In this document: in pieces, positions 8,536 to 17,113 of the stretch
How positions within the stretch are numbered: position 1 is the first letter of the stretch
Layout: the number at the start of each line of letters is the position of its first letter
Assembly (NCBI RefSeq): GCF_003443735.1
Contig: NZ_CP031969.1
Location: 5,022,001-5,086,000, forward strand
Direction of reading: 5' to 3'
Length of the DNA stretch: 64,000 nt
DNA from: Streptomyces sp. CC0208
GTDB taxonomy: Bacteria > Actinomycetota > Actinomycetes > Streptomycetales > Streptomycetaceae
Translations under genes and position numbers: made by a program
The notes under the pieces: model-generated
Database searches by the model: none
What the model was told of the DNA's origin: nothing
What the model saw: the letters and a program-made list of their open reading frames with translations, nothing else

Positions 8536-9701
8536 CGCCCCAGCACCACCGTCCCCGACGAGCAGAACCAGCCGCCCGTCCCGGACGCCACCGCCAGCCC
8601 CGGCGCCGACCCGTCCGGGCGCCGCACCTGCCGTGCGCCGGCCTCCCCGCGCAGCTGCCGTACGCCTTCCACCAGCAGGAACAGGCCCCGCATGCCCGGG
8701 TGTTGGGCGGACAGGCCGCCGCCGTCCGTGTTCACCGGCAGGTCGCCGCCCTCGACCCGCAGCCGGCCCTTCTCCACGAAGGAACCTCCCTCGCCCTTCC
8801 CGCAGAACCCGAGGTCCTCCAGCGTCACCAGCGTCATGTAGGTGAACGCGTCGTAGATCTCGGCGAGTTCGATCTCCTCGGGCCGGACGCCCGCCCGCTC
8901 GAAGGCCAGCCGCCCGCTCACCGCCGCCGGGGACACCGTAAAGTCGGGCCACTCGGACATGCTGACGTGCGAGACGAACTCCCCGGTGCCGAGCACCCAG
9001 ACGGGCGCGGTACGGCAGTCGCGTACGTACTCCTCGGCCACGAGCAGCACCGCCGCGCCGCCGTCGGAGCGGATGCAGCAGTGCAGCTTGGTGAAGGGGT
9101 CCGCGATCATCGGGCCGGAGAGGACGTCGTCGACGGTGATCGGGTCGCGGAACATCGCCTCGGGGTTGAGGGCGGCGTTCGCGCGGGCCTGGACCGCGAT
9201 CTGCGCCAACTGCTCGATGGTCGTGCCGTGTTCGATCATGTGGCGGCGGGCCGCCATGGCGTACTTGGCGATCAGGGTGTGCCCGTACGGCACCTCGAAC
9301 TGGAGCGGGCCGCGGGCGCCGAAGGACAGGGTGCCGGTGCGGCGGCCCTCCTTGATGTCGGCGCGGGCCGTGGAGCCGTAGACGAGCAGGACGGCGTTCG
9401 CGTGTCCGGCGGCGATCGCGTCGGCCGCGTGGGCCGCCATGACCTCCCAGGTGGAGCCGCCGACCGAGGTCGAGTCGACCCAGGTGGGGCGCAGGCCCAG
9501 GTACTCGGCGATCTCGGCGGGGGCGAGGGTGCCGGTGCCGGCCGAGGCCAGGCCGTCGACCAGTTCGCGGTCCAGGCCCGCGTCGGCGAGGGCGCGGCGG
9601 GCTGCCTGGGCGTGCAGGGCGTAGGGGGTGGTGCCGTCCACGCGGCCGCAGTCGGCCAGGGCCACGCCGGTGATCGCGACTTTCCGGCTCCCGGTGGGCA
9701 T
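8532..9701 (-). CDS. Thiolase-superfamily / lipid-transfer (Ltp2-like) protein
   Basis: 389-residue member of the SCP-x/Ltp thiolase branch. Motifs ELAEIYDAFTYM and GFCGKGEGG near the C-terminus are typical of actinobacterial Ltp proteins, some of which (Ltp2 with a DUF35 partner) are retro-aldolases, not thiolases. At the position of the thiolase nucleophile this protein has Thr84 (GGST) where its paralogue at 18.3 kb has Cys86 (GGSC), which argues against thiolase chemistry. The natural partner could be the DUF35 protein at 4.9 kb or 17.9 kb. Transcribed divergently from the acyl-CoA dehydrogenase gene across regulon operator 2. Confidence 0.8.
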   Translation of the reverse strand: MPTGSRKVAITGVALADCGRVDGTTPYALHAQAARRALADAGLDRELVDGLASAGTGTLAPAEIAEYLGLRPTWVDSTSVGGSTWEVMAAHAADAIAAGHANAVLLVYGSTARADIKEGRRTGTLSFGARGPLQFEVPYGHTLIAKYAMAARRHMIEHGTTIEQLAQIAVQARANAALNPEAMFRDPITVDDVLSGPMIADPFTKLHCCIRSDGGAAVLLVAEEYVRDCRTAPVWVLGTGEFVSHVSMSEWPDFTVSPAAVSGRLAFERAGVRPEEIELAEIYDAFTYMTLVTLEDLGFCGKGEGGSFVEKGRLRVEGGDLPVNTDGGGLSAQHPGMRGLFLLVEGVRQLRGEAGARQVRRPDGSAPGLAVASGTGGWFCSSGTVVLGR

Positions 9702-9742
9702 GACGGGCTCCTGCCTCTGGGCATCTGGTGCGGGCGCTCCTA

Positions 9743-9761
9743 ATATGACGGACCGTCAGAT
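9743..9761. promoter_or_regulatory. Palindromic operator ATATGACG-GAC-CGTCAGAT (regulon site 2)
   Basis: One mismatch from the perfect site 1. It sits between the divergent thiolase-like gene (start 9701) and acyl-CoA dehydrogenase gene (start 9783), so one bound dimer could control both. Confidence 0.75.
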
Positions 9762-9782
9762 CGGGAGGGAAGAGGAAGAGCC

Positions 9783-11021
9783 ATGGACGCTCGCTTCACC
9801 GCCGAACAGGACGGGATCCGGCTCGCGTTGCGGGAACTGCTGCGGAGGCGGTGCGGGCCCGGGGAGTCGAGAAGCGCGGCCGACACACCGGCCGGCTACG
9901 ACCCTGAGCTGTGGACGGCCCTCGCGCGGCAGCTGGGACTGCCCGGGCTGGCGCTTCCCGAGCGGTACGGCGGGGTGGGATGCTCGGCCACCGAGCTGGC
10001 GCTGGCCTGCGAGGAGACGGGCCGGGTACTGGCGGCCACCCCCCTGCTGGGCACGTCGGTCCTCGTGGCCCCCCTGGTACTGGCCCTGGGCACGGACGCC
10101 CAACGCGCGGACCTGCTGCCCCGCATCGCGTCAGGCTCCCTGACGGCAACCCTGGCCGTGCCACCCGGCACAGCCCTCGCCCTGACCGACGACAACCGGG
10201 GCGACTGGGCCGGCGGCGGACGAGCGGGCGGGGTCCAGGCCCGGCCGGTCAGCGGTCCGCCCAGGGAGGACACCACCTCCGGTGGGACGGGAGCCGCCCC
10301 GGCCCCCCGCGGTGGCTGGCGGCTCTATGGGCAGGTCGATCAGGTTCTCGACGGGCACAGTGCCGATCTTCTTCTGGTGGCCGCCCATGCCGGGGGGTTC
10401 GCCCGGTCCCGGATCCTTCTCTTCCTCGTGGCCGGGGACGCTCCGGGGCTCGTCCGCACCCGGCTGACCGCTCTCGACGCCACCCGACCCCAGGGCCGTG
10501 TCCAACTCCGTGACGTCGAGGCCGAACTGCTCGGTGCCGAGGACGGGGCCGATGTGCTCGGGGCGCTGGCCCGCACCGGGGACACCGCGGCCGCCGTCCT
10601 CGCCTGCGAGGCCGTCGGGGCGGCCGACCGGGCGCTGGAGACGACCGTCGAGTACGTCGGGCAGCGGGAGCAGTTCGGACGGGCGATCGGGTCGTTCCAG
10701 GCGGTCAAGCACCGGCTCGCCGATGTGTACGTCCAGCTCCAAGCGGCCCGTTCCGCGGCCTACTTCGCCGCCTGGGCCGCCGTGCACGAGGAGCAGCGGG
10801 TCGGAGGGCTGGCTCTCGCCCAGGCCCTCGAAGCCCTGCGGACCGCCGCCGCCGAGGGGATTCAGCTGCACGGGGGCATCGGGTTCACCTGGGAGCACGA
10901 GGCACAGCGGTACTTCAAGCGCGCCGCCGCCGACGAACTGCTCTTCGGGCCGGCGCACCGGCTGCGGGCGCACGCCGCCGACGCGGCACAACTCTTCGAG
11001 CGGGCGGAGGTGACGGTGTGA
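9783..11021 (+). CDS. Acyl-CoA dehydrogenase (FadE type)
   Basis: 412-residue FAD enzyme that introduces the alpha-beta double bond into an acyl-CoA. The N-terminal helical domain (FTAEQDGIRLALRELL), the LGLPGLALPERYGGVGCS segment and the C-terminal QREQFGRAIGSFQAVKHRLAD and LHGGIGFTWEHEAQRYFKRA blocks are standard. This C-terminal block is common in the steroid-type FadE subunits that work as heterotetramers; no second FadE gene is adjacent, so it may be homomeric or pair elsewhere. The middle beta-domain carries a Gly-rich loop (about residues 138-170). The start has GGGAGG upstream and lies 21 bp after operator 2. Overlaps the next gene by GTGA. Confidence 0.9.
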   Translation: MDARFTAEQDGIRLALRELLRRRCGPGESRSAADTPAGYDPELWTALARQLGLPGLALPERYGGVGCSATELALACEETGRVLAATPLLGTSVLVAPLVLALGTDAQRADLLPRIASGSLTATLAVPPGTALALTDDNRGDWAGGGRAGGVQARPVSGPPREDTTSGGTGAAPAPRGGWRLYGQVDQVLDGHSADLLLVAAHAGGFARSRILLFLVAGDAPGLVRTRLTALDATRPQGRVQLRDVEAELLGAEDGADVLGALARTGDTAAAVLACEAVGAADRALETTVEYVGQREQFGRAIGSFQAVKHRLADVYVQLQAARSAAYFAAWAAVHEEQRVGGLALAQALEALRTAAAEGIQLHGGIGFTWEHEAQRYFKRAAADELLFGPAHRLRAHAADAAQLFERAEVTV

Positions 11022-11488
11022 TCGGGGAACGGATCGTCCAGAGGGTGTCGTCCACACGCGGTTTCGCCAAGGTCGCGCCCCATGTCATCCCGGCCCTGGA
11101 CCGGGCCGTGCACCGGATCACCCGGGGGAGGGTCCTGCTCAGCGCGCAGATGCTGCCCGGGGTCGTCCTCACCTCGACGGGGGCGCGCAGCGGGCTGCCC
11201 CGGCGGACCCCGCTCGCCTGCATGCCCGAGGAGCCCGGCCGTACCTGGATCCTCATCGGCTCCAACTTCGGCCGCGAGGGCCACCCCGCCTGGACCGCCA
11301 ACCTCCTCGCCCACCCCGACGCCGAGGTCAGCTGGAAGGGCGCGGACATCCCGGTCACGGCGACTTTGCTGACGGGGGAGGAGCGGGCGGCCGTATGGAA
11401 GACCGCGCTGGCGTTCTGGCCGCCGTACGCCACCTACCAGGCGCGCGTCGAGCGGGAGATACGGCTCTTCAGGATCGTCCGCAGGTGA
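11018..11488 (+). CDS. F420-dependent nitroreductase/quinone reductase (DDN family)
   Basis: 156-residue deazaflavin-dependent reductase family member (split barrel; relatives include Ddn of Mycobacterium tuberculosis). The motif LTSTGARSGLPRRTPLACM followed by GSNFGREGHPAWTANLLAHPDAEV is diagnostic. It would transfer hydride from F420H2 to a quinone, enone or similar acceptor. The GTG start overlaps the acyl-CoA dehydrogenase stop by four bases, so both belong to the operon behind operator 2. The enone product of the dehydrogenase or a ring enone is a plausible substrate class; that is inference. Confidence 0.85.
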   Translation: MIGERIVQRVSSTRGFAKVAPHVIPALDRAVHRITRGRVLLSAQMLPGVVLTSTGARSGLPRRTPLACMPEEPGRTWILIGSNFGREGHPAWTANLLAHPDAEVSWKGADIPVTATLLTGEERAAVWKTALAFWPPYATYQARVEREIRLFRIVRR

Positions 11489-11503
11489 TCCCGGACGCAC
11501 GAC

Positions 11504-11535
11504 GGGCGGCCGTCCACCCTTGTGAACGGCCGCCC
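11504..11535. terminator. Bidirectional hairpin terminator
   Basis: Arms GGGCGGCCGT and ACGGCCGCCC pair perfectly over 10 bp with a 12-base loop. It lies between the convergent DDN-family and TetR genes. Confidence 0.75.
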
Positions 11536-11561
11536 GCCAGACAGGACTCGAAACAGGGACG

Positions 11562-12209
11562 CTACTTCGTCGGCTTCTTGCCCGTCACGCCCAGGTGCAC
11601 CAACAGCGCCAGATTCGGCTTGAGTTCGGCCTGCTTGACGCCCCAGGACTGAAAGCCCTTCTGGTGCGAGGCCACCGCCGCGAGCATCGCGACGAGCGAA
11701 CCGGCGACCGCCGCCGGGTTGACGTCCTTGTCGACCCTGCCCTTGGACTGGAGCTCGGCGACCGCGTCCGCGAGGGAGTTGTTCACCGAATTGAGGATCT
11801 TCATGCGGATCTTGTAGAAGCGCTTGTCGCCCTCGGCGGCCCCGAGGTCGACCACGCGCAGAATCGCGTCGTTCTTGCGCCAGAACTCCAGGAAACCGTC
11901 CACGAGTTCCTGCGCGGTCTGCCAGCCCGCCTTGCCGACCCACGACCGGCCGTCGAGCAACTTCGTCAACTGGCCGCCTTCCGTGGCCATTTGCTCGGCG
12001 ACCTCCAGGACGGCGCCTTCGACGTCCGGGAAGTACTGGTAGAAGGTCGCGGGTGAAGTGCCCGCCTTCCGGGCGACATCGATGACTTTGACGTCCCGGT
12101 AAGGGGAGGAGCTGAGCATCTCGCTGAGGCAGTCGAGCAGCTTCTGCCGGGTCGCCTGCCCACGCCGGCCGGCCACGCGGCCGTCGACGGTACGCACTTG
12201 TCCTGTCAT
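11562..12209 (-). CDS. TetR/AcrR family transcriptional regulator
   Basis: 215-residue regulator. The N-terminal helix-turn-helix covers about residues 20-66 (VIDVARKAGTSPATFYQYFPDVEGAV) and is followed by a helical ligand domain with a Lys-rich tail (GVTGKKPTK). It sits between the catabolic genes and the VOC/afsK genes. An imperfect copy of the regulon palindrome (CTGTC-N5-GTCAG, 12203-12217) covers its own start codon, suggesting autoregulation. This makes it the best candidate in the window for the regulator of the CTGAC-N5-GTCAG sites. I recall a TetR gene at the corresponding place near afsK in S. coelicolor, so it may instead be a conserved neighbour with another job. Confidence 0.9.
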   Translation of the reverse strand: MTGQVRTVDGRVAGRRGQATRQKLLDCLSEMLSSSPYRDVKVIDVARKAGTSPATFYQYFPDVEGAVLEVAEQMATEGGQLTKLLDGRSWVGKAGWQTAQELVDGFLEFWRKNDAILRVVDLGAAEGDKRFYKIRMKILNSVNNSLADAVAELQSKGRVDKDVNPAAVAGSLVAMLAAVASHQKGFQSWGVKQAELKPNLALLVHLGVTGKKPTK

Positions 12210-12217
12210 GCCGTCAG
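12203..12217. promoter_or_regulatory. Imperfect regulon palindrome over the TetR start codon
   Basis: CTGTC-ATGCC-GTCAG differs from CTGAC-N5-GTCAG by one arm base. It covers the ATG of the TetR gene (12207-12209). With a 15-base window and one mismatch it could be chance, but its place is what autorepression would need. Confidence 0.4.
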
Positions 12218-12332
12218 CTTACCGAGGGGTGATCGGAGCGCGATTCGGCCGACTGCAAATGGGGTGCGCGAGGCTCGGGAGACGGGTGTGCCTGGTCCTG
12301 CGGGGTGCGTGCGTCGCCGTTACTTTGACGGT

Positions 12333-13085
12333 ATGGCCGAAAACAGGGCATCCGCAGACGGAACGGGATATGGCGAGGGCGTCCCCTGCTGGGTGGACGC
12401 GCAGCTGCCCGACGTGGCCGCCGGGAAGCGGTTCTACGGTGAGCTCTTCGGGTGGACCTTCCAGGACCGGCCGGACGCGAACGGGGGTGTGGTGTGGGCC
12501 CACCACAAGGGCCGCCCCGTCGCCGCCCTCGCCCACAAGACGGACGGCCGCATGCCCACCGTGTGGACGGTCCACTTCGCCACCCCGGACATCGAGAACC
12601 TCGCCGACCGGATCTGGGCGGCCGGCGGACAGGTCGTCACCGCGCCCGTGCCGGTCGGAGAGCTGGGCACGTCCGCGCTGGTCACCGACCCGGAGGGGGC
12701 CGTCTTCGGGCTCTGGGAGCCGGGCAGCCACCCCGGCTTCGGCGCCCGGCACGAGCCCGGCACCTTCGCCTGGGCCGAGCTGTACGCGCGCGACACCGAG
12801 GCCGCCAACACCTTCTACGGCGGGCTCTTCCACGACGCCCTCTTCGGAGCCGGGGCCCACCCCGACTTCGGCCGCGCCGCCGTCTTCGACGTCTTCCCCG
12901 CCGAGATGCCGCCCCACTTCCTCGTGCACTTCGCTGTCGAGGACTGCGAGAGCGTGCTCGGGACGGTCGCCCGGCTCGGCGGACGGGTCCAGGCGCCGCC
13001 ATTCGAGACGTCGTACGGAAAAGTGGCCGTCGTCACCGACAATCAGGGGGCGTCGTTCGCCATCCTGGAACCATTGGAGCGGTAG
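12333..13085 (+). CDS. VOC (glyoxalase/bleomycin-resistance fold) protein, two domains
   Basis: 250-residue protein made of two VOC modules. Module one begins GVPCWVDAQLPDVAAGKRFYGELFGWTF and module two GTFAWAELYARDTEAANTFYGGLFHDALF. Tandem-VOC proteins of this kind are common in Streptomyces and often annotated as hydroxylases or the mycobacterial CFP30B type; the reaction is unknown. The gene lies just upstream of afsK and is read in the same direction. Confidence 0.8.
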   Translation: MAENRASADGTGYGEGVPCWVDAQLPDVAAGKRFYGELFGWTFQDRPDANGGVVWAHHKGRPVAALAHKTDGRMPTVWTVHFATPDIENLADRIWAAGGQVVTAPVPVGELGTSALVTDPEGAVFGLWEPGSHPGFGARHEPGTFAWAELYARDTEAANTFYGGLFHDALFGAGAHPDFGRAAVFDVFPAEMPPHFLVHFAVEDCESVLGTVARLGGRVQAPPFETSYGKVAVVTDNQGASFAILEPLER

Positions 13086-13253
13086 AAGTTCCGCTTTCAT
13101 ATGAGACACCCCATTTGACCCCGGGTTCGCCACCAGGCCTCCGGCCAGGAAGAATCAGGGTCGCGTGCCGCCATGGCGGTGCGGTGGTGAGACGCTGCAC
13201 GGGGTCGCGTACATATGTGGTGGCGCGGCTTGTACGGGGAGGTGGCAGGCAGA

Positions 13254-15605
13254 GTGGTGGATCAGCTGACGCAGCACGATCCGCGCAGGATCGGGCCGTT
13301 CGAGGTGCTGGGACGGCTCGGTGCCGGCGGCATGGGGCTGGTCTATCTCGCGCGCTCGGCGTCGGGCCGGCGCGTGGCGATCAAGACGGTCCGGACGGAG
13401 CTCGCCGAGGACCAGCTCTTCCGCGTCCGCTTCACCCGCGAGGTGGAGGCGGCCCGGGCGGTCTCCGGGTTCTACACGGCGGCCGTGGTCGACGCCGACC
13501 CGCGCGCCGCCGTTCCGTGGCTGGCCACCGCGTACGTCCCCGCGCCCTCCCTCGAGGAGATAGTGAACGAGTGCGGGCCGCTCCCGGCCCAGGCGGTGCG
13601 CTGGCTCGCGGCGGGCGTCGCCGAGGCCCTCCAGTCCATCCACGGCGCCGGGCTGGTCCACCGTGACCTCAAGCCCTCCAACGTCCTCGTGGTCGAGGAC
13701 GGCCCCCGGGTGATCGACTTCGGTATCGCGTCCGGCGTCTCGAACACCCGTTTGACGATGACGAACGTCGCCGTCGGCACCCCCGCCTACATGTCCCCCG
13801 AGCAGGCGAAGGACTCCCGCAGTGTCACCGGCGCGAGCGACGTCTTCTCGCTCGGTTCCATGCTGGTCTTCGCCGCCACCGGCCACCCGCCCTTCCACGG
13901 CGCCAACCCGGTCGAGACGGTCTTCATGCTGCTGCGCGAGGGCCCCGACCTCGAAGGCCTCCCGGACGAGCTGCGTCCGCTGATCGAGTCCTGTATGCAG
14001 ATGGAGGCCACCGGGCGTCCCAACCCGGCCGACCTCCAGGCCCAGCTGGCCCCGCATCTCTTCGGCTCCGGCTCCGACGACAGCGGTACGGCGTCGGCGT
14101 GGCTGCCCGAGAAGGCCGTCACCATGATCGAGACGCGGCGCGGCGGGCGCCCCGCGCCCACGCAGCCCGGCGGTGCCCGCAGCGCAGGCGGCCGCCCCGC
14201 CGCCGTACCGCCGCCGCCCTCCTACGACCCGGCGCCGCCCGCCCCCGTCCCGGTGGGCGCCCCCGACACCGGCCCCGTCCGCCTCGCCGGCGCCCAGGTG
14301 CCCATCGGGCCAGGACCGCGCGTCGCCGACGCCCGGGCCGCCGCTGTGAAGGCGCCCCCGCCGGAGGCCGGCCTGGTCGCCTCCTGGTCCCGGCCGCGCC
14401 CCGGCGTCAACGGCACCGACGCCGCCGTGGGCCCGGCCGTACCGGCACCCCCGCCCGTGCCGCCGGAGAACGCGGCCGGCTGGCGGCCCTGGCGGTTCCG
14501 CATGTCCAACGACGTGTGGGGCACCCCGGCCGTCGCCGGGGACCTCGTCTACGTCACCTCCTTCGAGGTGCACGCCCTGGACGTCGGCACCGGCCGCCGC
14601 CGCTTCAAGACGCGGGACGTGGCCTGGTCGATGGCGGTCGCGGACGGCCGTATCCACGCCTCCGACGGCCCCACCCTCTTCGCCCTCGACGCCCGCGAGG
14701 GCGCCGACCAGTGGCGGATCAGCACGGACGCCTGGGTGTACTCCCTCAAGGCCGAGCGCGGCACGGTCATCACCGGCACGCGCGGCGGTGGCGTCCAGGC
14801 GTGGGACGCCTCGGGCGGGCAGAAGCTGTGGGAGGTCGCCGGCTGCCAGACGGACTTCGAGTCCCCCGAGGCCGGACCCGCGCTCCACGAGGGCACGGTC
14901 TACGTCTGGCAGGAGGGCCGCCTGCGGGCCCTGGACGCCCGCACCGGCAAGGAGCGCTGGGCGTTCCCCATCGGTGACGCGGCCTCCTGCGGCGGTGTGC
15001 CGGTCCGGGTGGCCCAGGCCCACGACGGGTTCGTGTACATCTCGGCCGGGACGCGGGTCATGGCCCTCGACGTGGCGAGCGGACGGGTGCGCTGGCACTT
15101 CGAGGCCCCAGCGGTCTTCCTGTGCCCGCCGACCTTCGTGCCGGGGGCCGCGGTGACGGGCGGCGGGGTGTACCTCGCCGACTACCTCGGCACGGTGTAC
15201 GCCCTCGACGCGACCGACGGCCGCGACCGCTGGCGCATCGCCACGGAGGCCCGGTCCTCGATCGAGCCGGTGCTGGTGGCCGGCGGACATGTCCATGTGG
15301 GCAGCGGCAAGGGCCTGTACACGCTGGACGCCGTCACGGGCACGCCGAAGTGGCGGTTCCAGGCGGGCGGGGACATCGTGGGGGCGCCCGCGGTCGCCGA
15401 GGGCCGTATCCACTTCGGGTCCACGGACCATCTGCTCTACACCCTGAAGGCCGACGACGGACGCCTGCGCTGGAAGCTCGCGACCGGCGGGGAGATCACC
15501 GGCTCGCCGGTGGTCAAGGACGGAGTCGTGTACGCGTGCAGCAAGGACCGGTGCGTGTACGCGCTGGACGCGGAGAAGGGGACGGGGACGGCCCGGACCA
15601 CCTAG
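13254..15605 (+). CDS. afsK: Serine/threonine protein kinase AfsK with PQQ-repeat sensor domain
   Basis: 783-residue Hanks-type kinase fused to a beta-propeller. Kinase: glycine loop LGAGGMG (22-28), Lys44 in VAIK, catalytic HRD (136-138), DFG (155-157), APE-like SPEQ. With GTG 13254 as start, Thr168 falls in the activation loop (TRLTMTNVAVGTPAYM); Thr168 is the known autophosphorylation site of S. coelicolor AfsK, supporting both identity and start. A Pro/Ala-rich linker (about 290-415) leads to PQQ-like repeats (about 420-780: VYVTSFEVHALDVGTGRRRF, VYALDATDGRDRWRI and others). AfsK phosphorylates AfsR, controlling secondary metabolism and hyphal growth. There is no obvious membrane helix, fitting the loosely membrane-associated protein. 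Confidence 0.9.
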   Translation: MVDQLTQHDPRRIGPFEVLGRLGAGGMGLVYLARSASGRRVAIKTVRTELAEDQLFRVRFTREVEAARAVSGFYTAAVVDADPRAAVPWLATAYVPAPSLEEIVNECGPLPAQAVRWLAAGVAEALQSIHGAGLVHRDLKPSNVLVVEDGPRVIDFGIASGVSNTRLTMTNVAVGTPAYMSPEQAKDSRSVTGASDVFSLGSMLVFAATGHPPFHGANPVETVFMLLREGPDLEGLPDELRPLIESCMQMEATGRPNPADLQAQLAPHLFGSGSDDSGTASAWLPEKAVTMIETRRGGRPAPTQPGGARSAGGRPAAVPPPPSYDPAPPAPVPVGAPDTGPVRLAGAQVPIGPGPRVADARAAAVKAPPPEAGLVASWSRPRPGVNGTDAAVGPAVPAPPPVPPENAAGWRPWRFRMSNDVWGTPAVAGDLVYVTSFEVHALDVGTGRRRFKTRDVAWSMAVADGRIHASDGPTLFALDAREGADQWRISTDAWVYSLKAERGTVITGTRGGGVQAWDASGGQKLWEVAGCQTDFESPEAGPALHEGTVYVWQEGRLRALDARTGKERWAFPIGDAASCGGVPVRVAQAHDGFVYISAGTRVMALDVASGRVRWHFEAPAVFLCPPTFVPGAAVTGGGVYLADYLGTVYALDATDGRDRWRIATEARSSIEPVLVAGGHVHVGSGKGLYTLDAVTGTPKWRFQAGGDIVGAPAVAEGRIHFGSTDHLLYTLKADDGRLRWKLATGGEITGSPVVKDGVVYACSKDRCVYALDAEKGTGTARTT

Positions 15606-15628
15606 CGTTCCGCCGTTAGAGTGGTCCC

Positions 15629-16105
15629 ATGCATACACGGGGGCGCGTTCTCAAGTTCACGGCTGTGTCGGTGCTGGTGGTCCTGTCGCTGACGGGGTTC
15701 TCCACCGGGCACAAGAGCGGCGGGCGGCACAAGAGCAAGAGCCACAGCAGCGACAGCGGCGGAGGGTGCAGCAGCTCCCGCCAGAACCACGACAGTTACA
15801 CGCCCCGCACCACCAGCACCCGCCGCAGCTCCGCGCTCCAGGACGGCACCGCGCTGGTGGTGAGCTGCGCGACCGAGGCGACTCCCTACGCGACGGTCGA
15901 GGTGACCAACCCGAACAGCCGCCGGGCCACCTTCGAGGTCGAGTTCGCCTTCCAGGACGCGACCGGCCGGACGCTGGACTCCGAGGTCAAGCAGATCTCG
16001 GTGCCCGCGAGGGGCACCTCGAACGTCCAGGTGAAGGCGGGTGGGGCCGTCATCGCGAAGCTCGACCACTGCCGGGTCGAGCCGGAAGCCGACCTGGTGC
16101 GCTGA
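15629..16105 (+). CDS. Small secreted hypothetical protein next to afsK
   Basis: 158 residues with an N-terminal export signal (RVLKFTAVSVLVVLSLTGFSTG). The signal has the shape of a lipoprotein signal, LTG-x, but Phe replaces the lipobox Cys, so it is not lipidated as read. A His/Lys/Ser/Gly-rich linker with a CSSS segment follows, then a compact domain (about 70-158) with FEVEFAFQDATGRTLDSEVKQISVPARGTSNVQVKA, an immunoglobulin-like beta pattern, and two Cys. It starts 23 bp after afsK and may be co-transcribed. I recall a comparable secreted protein gene downstream of afsK in S. coelicolor. Function unknown. Confidence 0.75.
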   Translation: MHTRGRVLKFTAVSVLVVLSLTGFSTGHKSGGRHKSKSHSSDSGGGCSSSRQNHDSYTPRTTSTRRSSALQDGTALVVSCATEATPYATVEVTNPNSRRATFEVEFAFQDATGRTLDSEVKQISVPARGTSNVQVKAGGAVIAKLDHCRVEPEADLVR

Positions 16106-16108
16106 CCG

Positions 16109-17077
16109 TCAGTCCCGCAGCCCGGTCAGGAAGTCGACGAGGGCCGCGTTCACCTCGTCCGGCCGCTCCTGCTGGGTCCAGTGGCCGCAGCCCGGCAGCA
16201 GGACCGGGTCCCGGACGAGGTTGGGCATCAACTCGGGCAGGCGCTCGATCAGTTCCGGGGTGCCAGGGAACGCCGGGACCAGGTCCCGGTCGCCGTACAT
16301 GTACAGGGCGGGCGGGGTGACCCTCGCGCCGTGCCAGGGCGCGGTCAGCTCCCAGTTGCGGTCCAGGTTGCGGTACCAGTTGAGGGCGCCGGTGAAGCCC
16401 TTGGCGTAGCTCTCGGTGAGTTCGTCGAGGTCCTGTTCGGTGAGCCAGCCGGGGAGCACCTCCGGCTCGGGCATGTCCGCGAGCCAGCCGCGCTCCAGGT
16501 CGGTCACCAGCGCCTGCTCGTAGCGTCCGCCGCCCTCGCCGTCGCCCGAAGCGCCGACCAGCAGCCTGCGCAGCGCGGAACGGGGGTCGGCGCCGAACTC
16601 GGCGTCGGCGGCCCCGGGCAGGTTGAAGTAGTTCCAGTAGAAGTGGCCGCCGAACCGCTCCTGCATGGTCTGGAGAGGCGGCCGCTCACCCCGGAACGGC
16701 GGCGGCACGCTCAGCCCCGCCACCCCGCGCACCACGTCGGGCCGCAGCAGCGCGGTGTGCCACGCGACCGGCGCTCCCCAGTCGTGCCCGACGACGAACG
16801 CCCGCTCCTCGCCCAGCGCGTGGACGAGCCCGACGACATCGCCGACCAGGTGGAGGATGCTGTACGCCGACACGTCCTCGGGATGGTCACTGGCGCCGTA
16901 TCCGCGCTGGTCGGGCGCGACCACCCGGAACCCGGCGGCGGCCAGCGGGCCGAACTGGTGGCGCCAGGAGTGCCAGGACTCCGGGAAGCCGTGCAGCAGC
17001 ACGACGAGCGGCCCCTCGCCCTCCTCCGCGATGTGCAGCCGTATGCCGTTCACGTCGACCATGCGGTGTTCAACCAT
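16109..17077 (-). CDS. Epoxide hydrolase, alpha/beta hydrolase fold
   Basis: 322-residue hydrolase. HGFPESW (29-35) supplies the oxyanion/cap entrance, GHDWGA carries the nucleophile Asp99, and CGHWTQQERP carries the catalytic His299; an Asp nucleophile and the Trp next to it mark epoxide hydrolases, not esterases. It would open an epoxide to a diol. It follows the enoyl-CoA hydratase gene by 36 bp and is probably the last gene of the thiolase-DUF35-hydratase operon under operators 4 and 5. Its role would be to detoxify or process an epoxide formed by a monooxygenase. Confidence 0.88.
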   Translation of the reverse strand: MVEHRMVDVNGIRLHIAEEGEGPLVVLLHGFPESWHSWRHQFGPLAAAGFRVVAPDQRGYGASDHPEDVSAYSILHLVGDVVGLVHALGEERAFVVGHDWGAPVAWHTALLRPDVVRGVAGLSVPPPFRGERPPLQTMQERFGGHFYWNYFNLPGAADAEFGADPRSALRRLLVGASGDGEGGGRYEQALVTDLERGWLADMPEPEVLPGWLTEQDLDELTESYAKGFTGALNWYRNLDRNWELTAPWHGARVTPPALYMYGDRDLVPAFPGTPELIERLPELMPNLVRDPVLLPGCGHWTQQERPDEVNAALVDFLTGLRD

Positions 17078-17113
17078 GGGGTGAGCATACGCCTGTACAG
17101 GACATCGAAATTG

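Noticed and set aside
12198..12332. Upstream extension of the VOC protein frame
   Set aside because: The added codons overlap the TetR promoter and carry no family sequence; the VOC domain starts right after ATG 12333.
13155..15638. Long open frame on the strand opposite afsK
   Set aside because: The composition is the Arg/Gly/Val-rich product expected from reading GC-rich codons in antisense, with no domain and no ribosome site. The same applies to long shadows opposite fbiC, the STAND gene and afsR.
16102..16112. CTGAC-C-GTCAG between convergent genes
   Set aside because: It has the same arms as the regulon sites but a 1-base spacer, and it lies at gene ends, not at a promoter.
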